DNA of 64,000 nt from Pseudobutyrivibrio sp. MD2005 (lineage in GTDB: Bacteria; Bacillota; Clostridia; Lachnospirales; Lachnospiraceae): NCBI RefSeq assembly GCF_000621865.1, contig NZ_JHXE01000012.1, positions 1 through 64,000 on the forward strand, written 5' to 3'. Below are positions 53,269-62,999 of the stretch, piece by piece; positions within the stretch are counted from its first letter, which is position 1, and the number at the start of each line of letters is the position of its first letter. Below the pieces are notes generated by a model. That model saw nothing but the letters and a program-made list of their open reading frames with translations, did not search any database and was not told the DNA's origin. The position numbers were made by a program, and so were the translations under genes.

Positions 53269-53571
53269 TTATAGTTCAAATTCAACGTGTGCTGTAGTAT
53301 CTACAAATGGTACAACAACATCTTTTGTAACCTCTAAACGAAGCTCATGTTGCTTGTACGCCTTTACAGCATCCTCTGTGTCGAATATAGCTTCCATAGC
53401 CACATCTCCATTTGACGAGCTAAAACAATCAGTGTGAACCTCAATGCTCTGAACTCCTGGTATCTGTCCGTTGAGAGCCTCCAGTCTATTTTTCATATTA
53501 GACTTGATTGTCTCAAGGTTTGGGCCGAAGCACTTATCCTGCAATGTCCAGATGATGATATGTTTTACCAT
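53269..53571 (-). CDS. Dabb (stress-responsive alpha/beta barrel) protein
   Basis: A 100-residue ferredoxin-like dimeric barrel protein. Features are MVKHIIIWTLQDK at the start (with the His of the family), GVQSIEVHTDCFSSSNGDVAMEAIFDTEDAVKAYKQHELRLEV, and VDTTAHVEFEL at the end, which match the Dabb domain. Such proteins are linked to stress or act as small enzymes; the role here is unknown. ATG follows GGAGAG; a terminator follows and no clear promoter was found upstream. Confidence 0.82.
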   Translation of the reverse strand: MVKHIIIWTLQDKCFGPNLETIKSNMKNRLEALNGQIPGVQSIEVHTDCFSSSNGDVAMEAIFDTEDAVKAYKQHELRLEVTKDVVVPFVDTTAHVEFEL

Positions 53572-53679
53572 TACGTATTACTCTCCAATTTCTTTCTCTA
53601 ACGGGTACTAGTTTAACACTTTTAGTCAATGAGTTCCACAACAGATTATCTACCATGTAAATAAATACATTCTTTTCGA

Positions 53680-53714
53680 CAAAAAAATGAGCGATGCCTA
53701 ATGCACCGCTCATT
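53680..53714 (-). terminator. Terminator of the FIST-MCP unit
   Basis: AATGAGCGATGC (53686-53697) and GCACCGCTCATT (53703-53714), stem with one G-U, followed by a T-run on the minus strand. Confidence 0.88.
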
Positions 53715-53728
53715 TTATAAATCATTAT

Positions 53729-54691
53729 TTAGAGATTGGTAAGTGGGTCAATCTGCTCAAGAACATTATTCATATCCTCAAACATGAATCCCTTCTTAGT
53801 AATCTTAACCTTGATGCTTTCGATATCGTCAGAAACAGTATCAAAGTATCTCTGAGAATCCTCAATATTATCAGAAATAGTATTGATAGATGTCTCGCAG
53901 TTTTTAAATACATCAGCCATCTGGATACTCTGATCTGTAACCTCATCAGCAACAGTCTTAATCTGGCCCACAACCTCCTGTGTCTCAACAACCTTATCAT
54001 GAGATGCCTCGATAGCTTCTTTTGTGTGATCTACCGATTCAACAAGTCGATTGTTGTTCTCGTCAAGAGTCTTCATACTATCAAAGATTGAAGTAACTAC
54101 GCTCTGAATCTCTGTTGAAAGATTTGTTACTTCATCAGCAACAACGGCGAAACCTCTACCTGCCTCACCGGCACGAGCTGCCTCGATTGATGCGTTAAGA
54201 GCCAAAAGATTTGTCTGCTTAGCGAAGCCACCAATCTGCTCAACCTTTTCTCTGATTTCATCAAAGCTTGCCTGGAATGCTTCAAATACCTTCTCTACTT
54301 CTGCAATAGTATCAGAAACAGCACTTGAACTCTTATCTACGTTTTCCATACCTTCATGAGATTCATCTGCTGTGGTAACAAGCTTTTTAACAATCTCATC
54401 AAAGGCCTGTGTGATTTCTTCGATTGTTCTGAACTCTGCCTTAAATTCATTTACAGATTCAGATACGCTACTATACTTATCTTCAACTACTGCAAATGAA
54501 TCACTAATTGTCTCAATACCACGAATGGTATCAGCCTCTTCTTCCTGAAGCTTGTTTTTCTGCTCAATAGAAAATCTTCCGACTTCTTTGATGGCTTTAA
54601 GTTTATCTTTTAAGTCTGCAGTCTTTTCAATCTTCTGTACTGGCTCAACAACCTGTTCTTCTTTTTTATTCTTTCTACTAAAAAGTCCCAT
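53729..54691 (-). CDS. Soluble methyl-accepting chemotaxis protein
   Basis: A 320-residue cytoplasmic chemoreceptor with no membrane segment. A short N-terminus (Lys-rich, FSRKNKKEE) leads into long coiled coils with methylatable Glu/Gln residues. The signalling tip [36 protein letters not shown] near 150-185 contacts CheA/CheW. There is no sensory domain of its own. The gene for a FIST-domain protein lies 17 bp upstream in the same unit, so FIST probably provides the sensor as a separate subunit. ATG with AGGAGGG. Confidence 0.95.
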   Translation of the reverse strand: MGLFSRKNKKEEQVVEPVQKIEKTADLKDKLKAIKEVGRFSIEQKNKLQEEEADTIRGIETISDSFAVVEDKYSSVSESVNEFKAEFRTIEEITQAFDEIVKKLVTTADESHEGMENVDKSSSAVSDTIAEVEKVFEAFQASFDEIREKVEQIGGFAKQTNLLALNASIEAARAGEAGRGFAVVADEVTNLSTEIQSVVTSIFDSMKTLDENNNRLVESVDHTKEAIEASHDKVVETQEVVGQIKTVADEVTDQSIQMADVFKNCETSINTISDNIEDSQRYFDTVSDDIESIKVKITKKGFMFEDMNNVLEQIDPLTNL

Positions 54692-54708
54692 AATCCCCTC
54701 CTGCTATT

Positions 54709-55803
54709 CTATTCAAACACCGCGCATACCATTGTCTGATTTACATGCTGTTTCTTATACTGCTCTCCACCACCAACAATTCCGACATGAGGTCCAACAC
54801 TCTTCATTGCTGATAAAAAGTCTGTCATATAATTTTGCTGATTGAATAGCAAGTGTCTGTAGATACAATTTACTGAGAAGATAAATGAAATCCTGTTGTT
54901 CTCATCCTTTATCTTTCTTCTTGTATCATTGCCAATAGAATCATAATCCTTCAGCTCTAGGATTTGAATCGAATCGTTCTCATTAATTCTCTTGTAGTTA
55001 ATCAATGAGCCATTATTTCCGATTGCATATGGGCTACTGATAAATATCTCATCGCCAATTACACGACCAAGGGGACTGACGAGGATGTTATCAACAAGTT
55101 CTCCTCTGCTAACACCTGCATCCTCGCAATAAACATCTGCTGCAGGTCTGCCGTCAAGTGTAATAAGCTCCTTGTTTGCAAGATTTACTTTTGTAGCAAT
55201 GTGTGTTTTGCTGCACTCCATTGGTCCAAAAATATTCTCTGAATATGTTCTAATCTTTCCAGACTTATTTTTAATTAAAGCATAGCAACATGCATCTGGG
55301 TAAAGTACACCGTTTAGCATTGCATAAGCAGTAGCACCAGCTGGATATCCAAAGATTGTTCCACCAACAATTGGAATTCTTGCTCTTTCTAGCGCAACAT
55401 TCATTGTTGTTACGAGTCGCTCTTCATCATTTGTGCAGAACTCCATGCAAATAGTGTTGCTATCTCCTGCCTGAATCTTTGACACCCTTTGCTCCAAAGC
55501 TGCAATATCTGCTAAAGGTGCTGTAGAAAGATTTCTAATGATTCCAACTTCTGCAGCAACATCACTACCAAACGAAAGTAATATCATTCTCTTATCAGAT
55601 GACTCTGTATCATAGTACGATGTAGTACTAGTTCCTATAAATGGAACATCTGGAAACTTGCCAGATATTACTTCTGATGCCTCTTTCAAATGTTCATACG
55701 AACAGAGCAATACTAATAACGACGGATTGCTTGCTTTTGCCAAAACTTCTGAAACAGCTGAATTGCAGTCTGACTTCATTGAAGTACCTATTGATATTTG
55801 CAT
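54709..55803 (-). CDS. FIST-domain sensory protein
   Basis: A 364-residue cytoplasmic protein made of FIST N and FIST C domains, a ligand-binding module that has been linked to amino-acid sensing. Visible pieces are ISIGTSMKSDCNSAVSEVLAKA, FPDVPFIGTSTTSYYD (FIST N), IPIVGGTIFGYPAGATAYAMLNGVLYPDACCYALI and SFIFSVNCIYRHLLFNQQ (FIST C). The frame extends to 55869 but ATG 55803 with AAGGAG is preferred. The soluble chemoreceptor follows by 17 bp, giving a two-gene receptor unit. A ligand cannot be named from sequence. Confidence 0.9.
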   Translation of the reverse strand: MQISIGTSMKSDCNSAVSEVLAKASNPSLLVLLCSYEHLKEASEVISGKFPDVPFIGTSTTSYYDTESSDKRMILLSFGSDVAAEVGIIRNLSTAPLADIAALEQRVSKIQAGDSNTICMEFCTNDEERLVTTMNVALERARIPIVGGTIFGYPAGATAYAMLNGVLYPDACCYALIKNKSGKIRTYSENIFGPMECSKTHIATKVNLANKELITLDGRPAADVYCEDAGVSRGELVDNILVSPLGRVIGDEIFISSPYAIGNNGSLINYKRINENDSIQILELKDYDSIGNDTRRKIKDENNRISFIFSVNCIYRHLLFNQQNYMTDFLSAMKSVGPHVGIVGGGEQYKKQHVNQTMVCAVFE

Positions 55804-55918
55804 ATTAACTCCTTCCATATTTGAAATAATAACTTGCAAGGAAGATATTACTTTTCCCCAAATTAACACTCTAGATGCAGTATACTACTATATTATGGAA
55901 AAAATGTGTCATAACTTA

Positions 55919-58912
55919 TTATTTTTTCTGTATTTTATTATTTTTTTTGTTAATTGCCACAAACATTAGTATTATGATAGCCACGAGTATAATTCCACAA
56001 ATCACCCATTTGAGTATAGAAAGCTTAGCAAATGTTTCTATTGCAAATGTGCCTTCAAGGCCATTCATCTCACACTGGGCATAGCTTCCAGCTATTTCCA
56101 CTTTCTTAGATACCCATTTTCCATCAACATATTGGTAGATGTTAAGTCCACCCACATCTCCAACAAAAAATCTTATCTCTGAAACCGGGTCTTCTTCTAA
56201 TGAGACATCTTGCAAACTTACGTCATAGCATTTAATAACACTATCATCCCTTGTAGGATATGGCTTATCAATCTCTGTGTTCTCCTTAACTGTCAGCGAA
56301 GAAACTTCATAATAAACACCTTGCGCCAGAGCAAATGGTTTATTATCAAGTAGCATGTCGGATGCCAATACTGTAACATCGTCAGCATCTTCAGCAACTA
56401 AAAACATGTTGCCTGTAATTGTATCGCTATAGACGCCGTTCCATACAAGATGCATGTTTTTCTCTGTTTCAAGATCCGGATATTCCAACTTATCGATGGA
56501 AGTACCATAATCCATTTTCTGGGTCTTAACCAGCTTATAGTCGCTATTATAATAATATACGTTCAGTTCATTAAAATGGTCAGCTACAGCTGAGCTTAAA
56601 AGCTTATCATATGAAATAACCTCTGCGATGCCGTTATAGCTTACGTTATTAATTCCGCCTAAACTATCATTTGCATAATAATTATTGAAGATACTGTTCA
56701 TCATATTGCTATGAGCAGTTGTGACATCTTCAACGGAATCACTGATAACATCGCCTATTACTTCACCGCCCCAGTTGGCATCTTCTTTTATTTGGGTAAA
56801 GGTGTAACAATTTCTAAGTTTTTTAGCAGCTCCAGCTATACCGCCAACGTAATTCAAGCCCTCGAGATCAGATGCGCTATAGCAATCACTTACAGTTCCC
56901 TTGGAGTATCCTACTATACCACCTATATAGTTGCCCTCTTCGGAAATAATTCTGTTCTTGCCCTCGCAGTTTCTAATCAAGCCTAAGCTGGAGTTTCCTA
57001 CAATGCCGCCTGCATTTTCCTTTCTTAGCTCGATAATTCCATTACTATAGGAATCTTCAAGTACGGCTAAGGTTACATATTTATTGCCATCTACTTTGCC
57101 ATATCCATCGTTGGCATCTGTTCCCTCTACTGCTATCGCCCCAGCAACACCTCCAACATTTCTATCTCCATTAACGTAGCCTTTGTTATAGCAGTTCTTA
57201 ATTCTTGATGCATCTTCATTTTCAGCATCAATTGCAGAATAGTCCTCGATAATGTCCTCGCCATTGGCAATTCGCTTCATATTATCAACCTGCTCTTCAG
57301 CAAGACTAGTAATATCAGCAAGTTTATCGTTAATAGCATTAATGTCTTTTGTGATAATAGCTCTATTCTTTGACATGCTATCACTCATATCTACTAACGA
57401 AGAAGACATATCATCTGTCACTGTATTAACTCTATCATCTGCTTTTTCAGTAACATCGTTAATGTTGTTAATCTCGCTTTGCGCCTTTGAATCAAGTTGC
57501 CCTTTAACTTCGTTTCCAACCCATGATGTGTCATACTCTCCTATAGTAGTCTGGGCTCTGTTTACATCAGAATCAAGGTTTTCTATTCTGGAAATGACTG
57601 TATTATAATCAAGGTTTGCTATATCTTCGGCTTTTTCTTCTTTGATTTGATCAATATCTTTTTCCGACAGTTTACCTTGAAGCTTCTTTATAGAATCTGA
57701 CGCATTATCAATTCTACTCTTTGTCTTGTCGACCTCATCGTTGATAGAGTTTGTCATATGATCAGATATAGCATTTATATCTGATGACATCTGGTCTCCA
57801 TTTTTCTGAACGTCATCTGCTGCATCTCGTATTGAATTCTCAGCATCCTGGCTGGCTGCAGCTGTATCGTCGGAGAGCTGTCTGGAAAGATGCTCCAAAT
57901 CGTGGATATAAGTTACTAAATCTTCACCTGTTTCCACAATTGTCGGCTCAAACTGACCTGCTATTCCACCGACATCCTGCTTTCCATACACCTTTCCATT
58001 ATTGGTGCAGGAATCGATTTTACTGCAGAATCTACCGGCAATTCCTCCCACGTTTTTACCTGCATGCTGATAGCCAACAGTACCGTTATTGGTACAATTA
58101 GAAATTGGCCCAACGCTGTAGCCAGCAACTCCACCGATATCTACACCAACCTCCAAGCTATCGTAAACGGTTTGTACAATGCTTTCCAAATCAAATGTAG
58201 TCACCGAAGAATCTTCAAGCTCTAGCCATCTGCTATCGGAGTTAATATTACCATTATTTGTACAGCCAGTAATTGAGCCTCTATTTTCTCCAGCAATTCC
58301 AGCCACAAGCTTCAGACTGTAAACATCCGCTTCATTAGTGCAATTTTCAATCAAGCCAACTCCGCCATTGTATCCTGCGATTCCACCAGAATTGCCTGTA
58401 CCTGTCACTATACCCTTTGCTGTACAATTTCTTATAGTTCCAGCATTCGTGCCTGCTAACACACCGATGTAGTTATTCTTGTCTAAGGAATAGATTGTTC
58501 CATCAATAGTAAGATTCTCAACTACAGCTCCTTCTTCAATATATCCAAAGAAACCGATTGCGCCACTGGACTGATTAATATTGAATCCAGATACAGTGTA
58601 TCCGTTTCCATTAAACACTCCTGAGAAGGAATCTATACCTGTAAAGTCGTCTATTCCTTCCAGATTAATGTCACTGTCCAAAACAACAGAATACTCCTGG
58701 GAGCCACTTCCAACACGGCAGGCATCCGCAAATTTCATAAGCTCTTCCGCAGTTGAAATATGAAGAGCGTTGTCCAATGCTTCTTCAGTAGCCTCTTCTC
58801 CTTCTGCTGCTTCCTCTTCCTTCGCGGCATAAGCTGTATCAATCATAGAAAATGACATAATGGAAGATGCCATAACAAGTGCTAAAAATCTTGTAAATCT
58901 CTTATTTTTCAC
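55919..58912 (-). CDS. GLUG-repeat surface protein with inserted coiled coil, coupled to an MMPL transporter
   Basis: About 997 residues. An N-terminal signal peptide (RFLALVMASSIMSFSM...AYA) is followed by GLUG-type repeats (GGIAGYN, GGVAGYS, VGGIAGQF, about 120-310 and 610-720). Between them is a long coiled coil (about 320-560). A beta-rich C-terminal half follows, and a single membrane helix (ILKWVICGIILVAIIILMFVAI) precedes a basic tail. It would be anchored with the bulk outside. Start is uncertain: the ATG at 58918 is only two bases from GGGAGG, while the GTG at 58912 is at the best distance, so 58912 is given. Both overlap the MMPL stop by 11-17 bp, showing coupling. The role is unknown; it may be a partner of the exporter. 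Confidence 0.8.
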   Translation of the reverse strand: MKNKRFTRFLALVMASSIMSFSMIDTAYAAKEEEAAEGEEATEEALDNALHISTAEELMKFADACRVGSGSQEYSVVLDSDINLEGIDDFTGIDSFSGVFNGNGYTVSGFNINQSSGAIGFFGYIEEGAVVENLTIDGTIYSLDKNNYIGVLAGTNAGTIRNCTAKGIVTGTGNSGGIAGYNGGVGLIENCTNEADVYSLKLVAGIAGENRGSITGCTNNGNINSDSRWLELEDSSVTTFDLESIVQTVYDSLEVGVDIGGVAGYSVGPISNCTNNGTVGYQHAGKNVGGIAGRFCSKIDSCTNNGKVYGKQDVGGIAGQFEPTIVETGEDLVTYIHDLEHLSRQLSDDTAAASQDAENSIRDAADDVQKNGDQMSSDINAISDHMTNSINDEVDKTKSRIDNASDSIKKLQGKLSEKDIDQIKEEKAEDIANLDYNTVISRIENLDSDVNRAQTTIGEYDTSWVGNEVKGQLDSKAQSEINNINDVTEKADDRVNTVTDDMSSSLVDMSDSMSKNRAIITKDINAINDKLADITSLAEEQVDNMKRIANGEDIIEDYSAIDAENEDASRIKNCYNKGYVNGDRNVGGVAGAIAVEGTDANDGYGKVDGNKYVTLAVLEDSYSNGIIELRKENAGGIVGNSSLGLIRNCEGKNRIISEEGNYIGGIVGYSKGTVSDCYSASDLEGLNYVGGIAGAAKKLRNCYTFTQIKEDANWGGEVIGDVISDSVEDVTTAHSNMMNSIFNNYYANDSLGGINNVSYNGIAEVISYDKLLSSAVADHFNELNVYYYNSDYKLVKTQKMDYGTSIDKLEYPDLETEKNMHLVWNGVYSDTITGNMFLVAEDADDVTVLASDMLLDNKPFALAQGVYYEVSSLTVKENTEIDKPYPTRDDSVIKCYDVSLQDVSLEEDPVSEIRFFVGDVGGLNIYQYVDGKWVSKKVEIAGSYAQCEMNGLEGTFAIETFAKLSILKWVICGIILVAIIILMFVAINKKNNKIQKK

Positions 58913-61451
58913 GGTCATCACCTCCCATTACAGTGTATGCCTCAATTATTTTGTCCACCTGCTCGTCTGTAAATTGAGGTAATGCAGTGTTTTTGTTTTT
59001 AGCGTAACTATCATCGCCCTTGTTGCTAACCCTAAGATCTACTTCGCCAATGATTGTTCCACGCATAAATCCTATGACATCACCTTCAATATGGCCTCGT
59101 ACAAATCCGTCCACTCGATTTAATCCAATATCTTTAAGATTCTCACCGCTGAGCTGAACGTTCATATCGAATGATGTTTTTTCAATCAGTTTATCTCCAA
59201 ATAGAAGAATCTGTGGCAGTGCAAACATTACTACGAAGATAGAAATAATTGTTCCTCGACCAAGGCAAACACCGATACCAGCAATACAAGGCTCACTGGT
59301 AAGCTGTCCAATCAGAATACCTGCCATTGCAAGCATTGTTCCTGATGTAACGATTGTTGGGAAAGCATAGTTCATAGTATCAATTATGGCATCCCTAGGA
59401 GACATGGTCTTCTTTACTTCCTGCCATCTACTTGAAACAACTATGGCATAATCAATATTTGCACCCATCTGAATAGAACTTACAATCAAATATCCCATGA
59501 AGAAAAGATTTGTGCTTGTTAAATATGGGAATGAGAAGTTAATCCAGATACAGCCTTCGATGATTAATATCAAAAGCACTGGCATACCAGCTGATTTAAA
59601 GGTAAATAGCAAAACTACCAAAACCGCCAACATCGAAACCACATTAACTACTGTGTTATCTCTATCGAATGTTGCTTTCAAATCTTTCTGGCTGGTAGAT
59701 TCACCCGCAACAACAATGTTTGCTTCATCACCATAATAATTTTTTGCAATAGAATGTAGCTCATCAAGGAATGCAAATGTCTCATCACCTTCCTCTGGAA
59801 GAGTCAAAAAAATAAGCATTCTGTCGTAATTTGTTCCTTGAAGCTGATTTCTAGCTATATCAATCTTTGTATATGCGTCTTCAACAGTCTTAGCCTGATC
59901 ATCGTCCAATGTTATATATTCATCCTCTATCTCACTATGAAGGAATGTAAACATATCAATGAATGGAACTCGATAATCTGTGATGCCACTAATGAGTCTT
60001 CCATAGTTCTCGTCATCGATTGCATAAGCAGAATAAAGCAGTTCACCAACCTCGGTATCTATACCAATCATTTCAGAGAATTCTCTGGCATTAAGCTTTT
60101 CGGTAAGCATACGGCCGTTCATAGCTTCAGTATTTGCAAGACCAGTTGTGTACTGCACTTCGTCTCTTGAATCCAGATATTCAAGTAAATCAGCTTCTTT
60201 TTCATAATCGCCTGATGGCACATTAAGGGCAACCATTGTAGGAGAGCTAAAAGTATCATCAATCAGTTCATTGATTACGTCCTGCTCGCTTTTTGTTGCT
60301 GTCTCAAGTGTTGAATATCCATATACATAAGGACATTTTGATGAATAAAAATATCCAAATCCAATCAGATACAGGAATATGATTGGCACAATATATCTTG
60401 TTTTGTATGCGAACTTTCCAACAAACGGAATACTTGGTACAAAGCTCCTATGCTTTGTCTTCTTCATTGCTCTTGCAAAAAACATAATAAGACCAGGCAT
60501 AAGCAAAAATACCGACATCAAGCTTAGCAAAATAGCTTTTATAAGTACCACAGCCATATCAGGTCCTATGCCATACTGCATGAAACTCATGGCCATAAGA
60601 CCACCAATTGTAGTTAAGCTGGAAGCTGATATTTCAGGTATAGCCTTACTTAACGCTAAAATATCTGCCCTTCTGTAATTGGTTCTCTCTTTTAATTCAT
60701 TTTTATATTTATTAAGGAAAATAACAGCATAATCTACCGATAGTGCCAGCTGAAGCACTATTGTTACACTATCTGATACGAATGAAATTGTTCCGAACAT
60801 GAAATTGGTACCTTTAGCAAGAATAGCTGAAGATAAAAAGGTTATTACCAATACCGGAATCTCAGCGTAAGCATCGCTGGTAAATAGCAATACTAAAAAT
60901 ACAATTATTGCAACATACACTGTAATGGATTGCATTTCAACAGCGATTGTTTCGCTTTCCTGGTCGCCTAGTGTTGTTGACACATAGTAATCGTAGCCCT
61001 CAAATTCCCCCTCAAGTTTGCTAAGTGCATCCAGGCTCCTATCGTCATCTTCTTCATATATAAACGTGACTGTTAGTAACGCACTAAAATCATTAAAATG
61101 GTCGGTGGTGTTATCAAACTGCACCATGGCAACATAGTCTAATGCTGAAATATCATCTACCAAATCTTCCGCCATATCGTAGGTGATATTTTGAACCATT
61201 ACCTTGCAAGAGCCATAGGTTATGTATTCTTCCTCCATCAAATCCAGACCTATGCTTGTCTCAGAAGTATCTGGTAAATATGCAGATAATGAATTTTCTA
61301 CTCCTACCCAATTAGCTGCTATAGCAGAAAATATAGCTCCAAGAGAAAACAATAGAACAAACAGATTTCTCTTATCAACGATAAAAGTCGCAATTTTCAC
61401 CATGAAATTTTCATTCTGTTCTTCTACAATCATTTCCTTATTTTTTGACAT
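58902..61451 (-). CDS. MMPL/RND-family transporter
   Basis: An 849-residue membrane exporter of the RND superfamily, MMPL branch. It has about 12 helices in two halves (VYVAIIVFLVLLFTS..., LQLALSVDYAVIFLNKY...; VVNVVSMLAVLVVLLF..., MGANIDYAIVVSSRW), each with the paired D-Y/A motif of the proton relay, and two large external loops. The C-terminus (VRGHIEGDVIGFMRGTIIGEVDLRV) is polar and cytoplasmic. ATG 61451 with AAGGAGG is chosen over the frame start at 61493. Lipid or peptide export is common for the branch; here the following surface protein is the only hint of partner or cargo. No TetR-type regulator is near. Confidence 0.9.
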   Translation of the reverse strand: MSKNKEMIVEEQNENFMVKIATFIVDKRNLFVLLFSLGAIFSAIAANWVGVENSLSAYLPDTSETSIGLDLMEEEYITYGSCKVMVQNITYDMAEDLVDDISALDYVAMVQFDNTTDHFNDFSALLTVTFIYEEDDDRSLDALSKLEGEFEGYDYYVSTTLGDQESETIAVEMQSITVYVAIIVFLVLLFTSDAYAEIPVLVITFLSSAILAKGTNFMFGTISFVSDSVTIVLQLALSVDYAVIFLNKYKNELKERTNYRRADILALSKAIPEISASSLTTIGGLMAMSFMQYGIGPDMAVVLIKAILLSLMSVFLLMPGLIMFFARAMKKTKHRSFVPSIPFVGKFAYKTRYIVPIIFLYLIGFGYFYSSKCPYVYGYSTLETATKSEQDVINELIDDTFSSPTMVALNVPSGDYEKEADLLEYLDSRDEVQYTTGLANTEAMNGRMLTEKLNAREFSEMIGIDTEVGELLYSAYAIDDENYGRLISGITDYRVPFIDMFTFLHSEIEDEYITLDDDQAKTVEDAYTKIDIARNQLQGTNYDRMLIFLTLPEEGDETFAFLDELHSIAKNYYGDEANIVVAGESTSQKDLKATFDRDNTVVNVVSMLAVLVVLLFTFKSAGMPVLLILIIEGCIWINFSFPYLTSTNLFFMGYLIVSSIQMGANIDYAIVVSSRWQEVKKTMSPRDAIIDTMNYAFPTIVTSGTMLAMAGILIGQLTSEPCIAGIGVCLGRGTIISIFVVMFALPQILLFGDKLIEKTSFDMNVQLSGENLKDIGLNRVDGFVRGHIEGDVIGFMRGTIIGEVDLRVSNKGDDSYAKNKNTALPQFTDEQVDKIIEAYTVMGGDDREK

Positions 61452-61606
61452 TGATGCCTCCTTAATCCCCGTATAAGGATATTTGTCTCTCAAAAGAATA
61501 TATCGATAATTTTAGTATAGCACTTTAGGATTTAAATCAAATATTACAATCTGGCCCCTTTGTACTACAACCGATTACAATGATAGCTGTCCTGTAAATT
61601 AATGCA

Positions 61607-61642
61607 TAAAAAAATCACCTCGTATACTAACAAGGTGATTTT
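61607..61642 (-). terminator. Terminator of the NSS-AlkD-DUF1275 unit
   Basis: AAAATCACCT (61611-61620) and AGGTGATTTT (61633-61642), followed on the minus strand by TTTTTTTATG. Confidence 0.88.
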
Positions 61643-61646
61643 ATCT

Positions 61647-62303
61647 TTATATATGTCGTTTGAACATCATTACAAATGCTACCAGCAAAATGGCACTGCT
61701 TCCAAGTATACTTCTGATTCCAAGTATATTAGATACCACGCCTCCAATTCCTGCTCCAATAGCAAAAATTAAAATAATGCCATAGTAATGTAATGCTTTA
61801 TCTAATGCTTCTGCTTTTCGATTTCGAATAAAGTTAGAAAGGTTATCCGTGCCACTTCTAAGATTGCCAATACACATTGTACTTGCATATGGGTATCCGT
61901 TAACCTTTCTAAAGGTCTGCACCTGCATTGCACAGGACATAGAAACTAATGCATTGGCAAGCATATTTAAATTATCTGGGATAAAGGCAACGGCAGCCAG
62001 TACTATAATCTCTATTAGTAGAATCATCTGCCGCCAGTGTAATTTCTCAGAACTCTTGCAAAAATATCCAAATTGCTCCGAGATTATGACTCCTATGGCA
62101 AAAGCAACTATAGGCATTAAATAATGTAAAGCTTTTAGCCAATCTCCCATCATAAAGTGCTGGCTCATAAGAACTATATTGCCAGTCTGTGCATTTGCAA
62201 AAACATTACCTCTAATATTGTAGGTGTATGCATCCTGAAACCCGCCTGATAAAGAGATAATAGCTGATAGTAAAAATGATTCTGATGTCTGTCTCTTTTT
62301 CAT
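61647..62303 (-). CDS. DUF1275 (YoaK-family) membrane protein
   Basis: A 218-residue integral membrane protein with about six helices. Family motifs are GGFQDAYTYNIRGNVFANAQTGNIVLMS near 20-47 and the second-half GNLRSGTDNLSNF. The family is common in bacteria and of unknown function; transport of small molecules is assumed. It starts 1 bp after the AlkD-type gene without a clear ribosome site, so it depends on coupling. Confidence 0.88.
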   Translation of the reverse strand: MKKRQTSESFLLSAIISLSGGFQDAYTYNIRGNVFANAQTGNIVLMSQHFMMGDWLKALHYLMPIVAFAIGVIISEQFGYFCKSSEKLHWRQMILLIEIIVLAAVAFIPDNLNMLANALVSMSCAMQVQTFRKVNGYPYASTMCIGNLRSGTDNLSNFIRNRKAEALDKALHYYGIILIFAIGAGIGGVVSNILGIRSILGSSAILLVAFVMMFKRHI

Positions 62304-62304
62304 G

Positions 62305-62997
62305 TTATGACTGCTTTCGTTTAAGTGATTTTAAATACTCTTTGTGTTCATCGGTTACTCTAAAGCTTTCAACCGATTTTTGGATTGTCTTATTGTGTGT
62401 CCACACATCAAGAGCATCATTTTCAATATAGCTGATAGCATCAGCATATTGCTTAGCAAGCGCAGTAGCGAAATACCAGGCAATTGCCATATTGATATAG
62501 TACTCATCAGATTTTACCGATGCCACAAGCTCAAGATATTTCTTATCAAAATCATCATCTAAAAACTGGGACATCAATGTGACTATAGCAAATCGCACCG
62601 TATAGGTATCATCAGAACGAATCCATTCTTCTATTTTTGATACAAGCTTGTCTCGATTCTTTTTGAAGGATTTCGGTGACATTTGATCACAAGTGGCCCA
62701 ATTATCTATATAAGGAAGAAACTGTTCCAGCCTTGCGATACATTCATCGTAATCCTTAATCTCTGAAATGATAAAAGCGTGAATCTGATTCTCATCAAAG
62801 TACTGATGTGGCAAAGCATCTAAAAACTCCGCCACATCCCCTCTCTTACAGTAACCTTTCGCAAGCTTTCTAAGGACTGGAGTCCTGACACCTATGGCCG
62901 ATTTCTCCGCTATAGTAGGTGTAAGCTTGCTTTGAAAGTCTCTGTATTTAATATCCTGATTTGAAAATAAATCTGCTCTAATATCTTCTACTATCAT
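62305..62997 (-). CDS. AlkD-like DNA alkylation repair family protein
   Basis: A 230-residue all-helical protein of the HEAT-repeat-like DNA glycosylase family (PF08713). Features include IGVRTPVLRKLAKGY near 35, DENQIHAFIISEIKDYDECIARLEQFLPYIDNWATCDQMSPKSFKK with the Trp-Asp surroundings of the active cleft (about 70-115), and WYFATALAKQYADAISYI. Relatives excise alkylated purines, but many members are uncharacterised. It begins 2 bp after the NSS transporter gene; the three genes form one unit. Confidence 0.85.
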   Translation of the reverse strand: MIVEDIRADLFSNQDIKYRDFQSKLTPTIAEKSAIGVRTPVLRKLAKGYCKRGDVAEFLDALPHQYFDENQIHAFIISEIKDYDECIARLEQFLPYIDNWATCDQMSPKSFKKNRDKLVSKIEEWIRSDDTYTVRFAIVTLMSQFLDDDFDKKYLELVASVKSDEYYINMAIAWYFATALAKQYADAISYIENDALDVWTHNKTIQKSVESFRVTDEHKEYLKSLKRKQS

Positions 62998-62999
62998 AT

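Noticed and set aside
53534-53725. Open frame of 63 codons on the minus strand
   Set aside because: It overlaps the start of the Dabb gene and runs through the MCP terminator hairpin; no own ribosome site.
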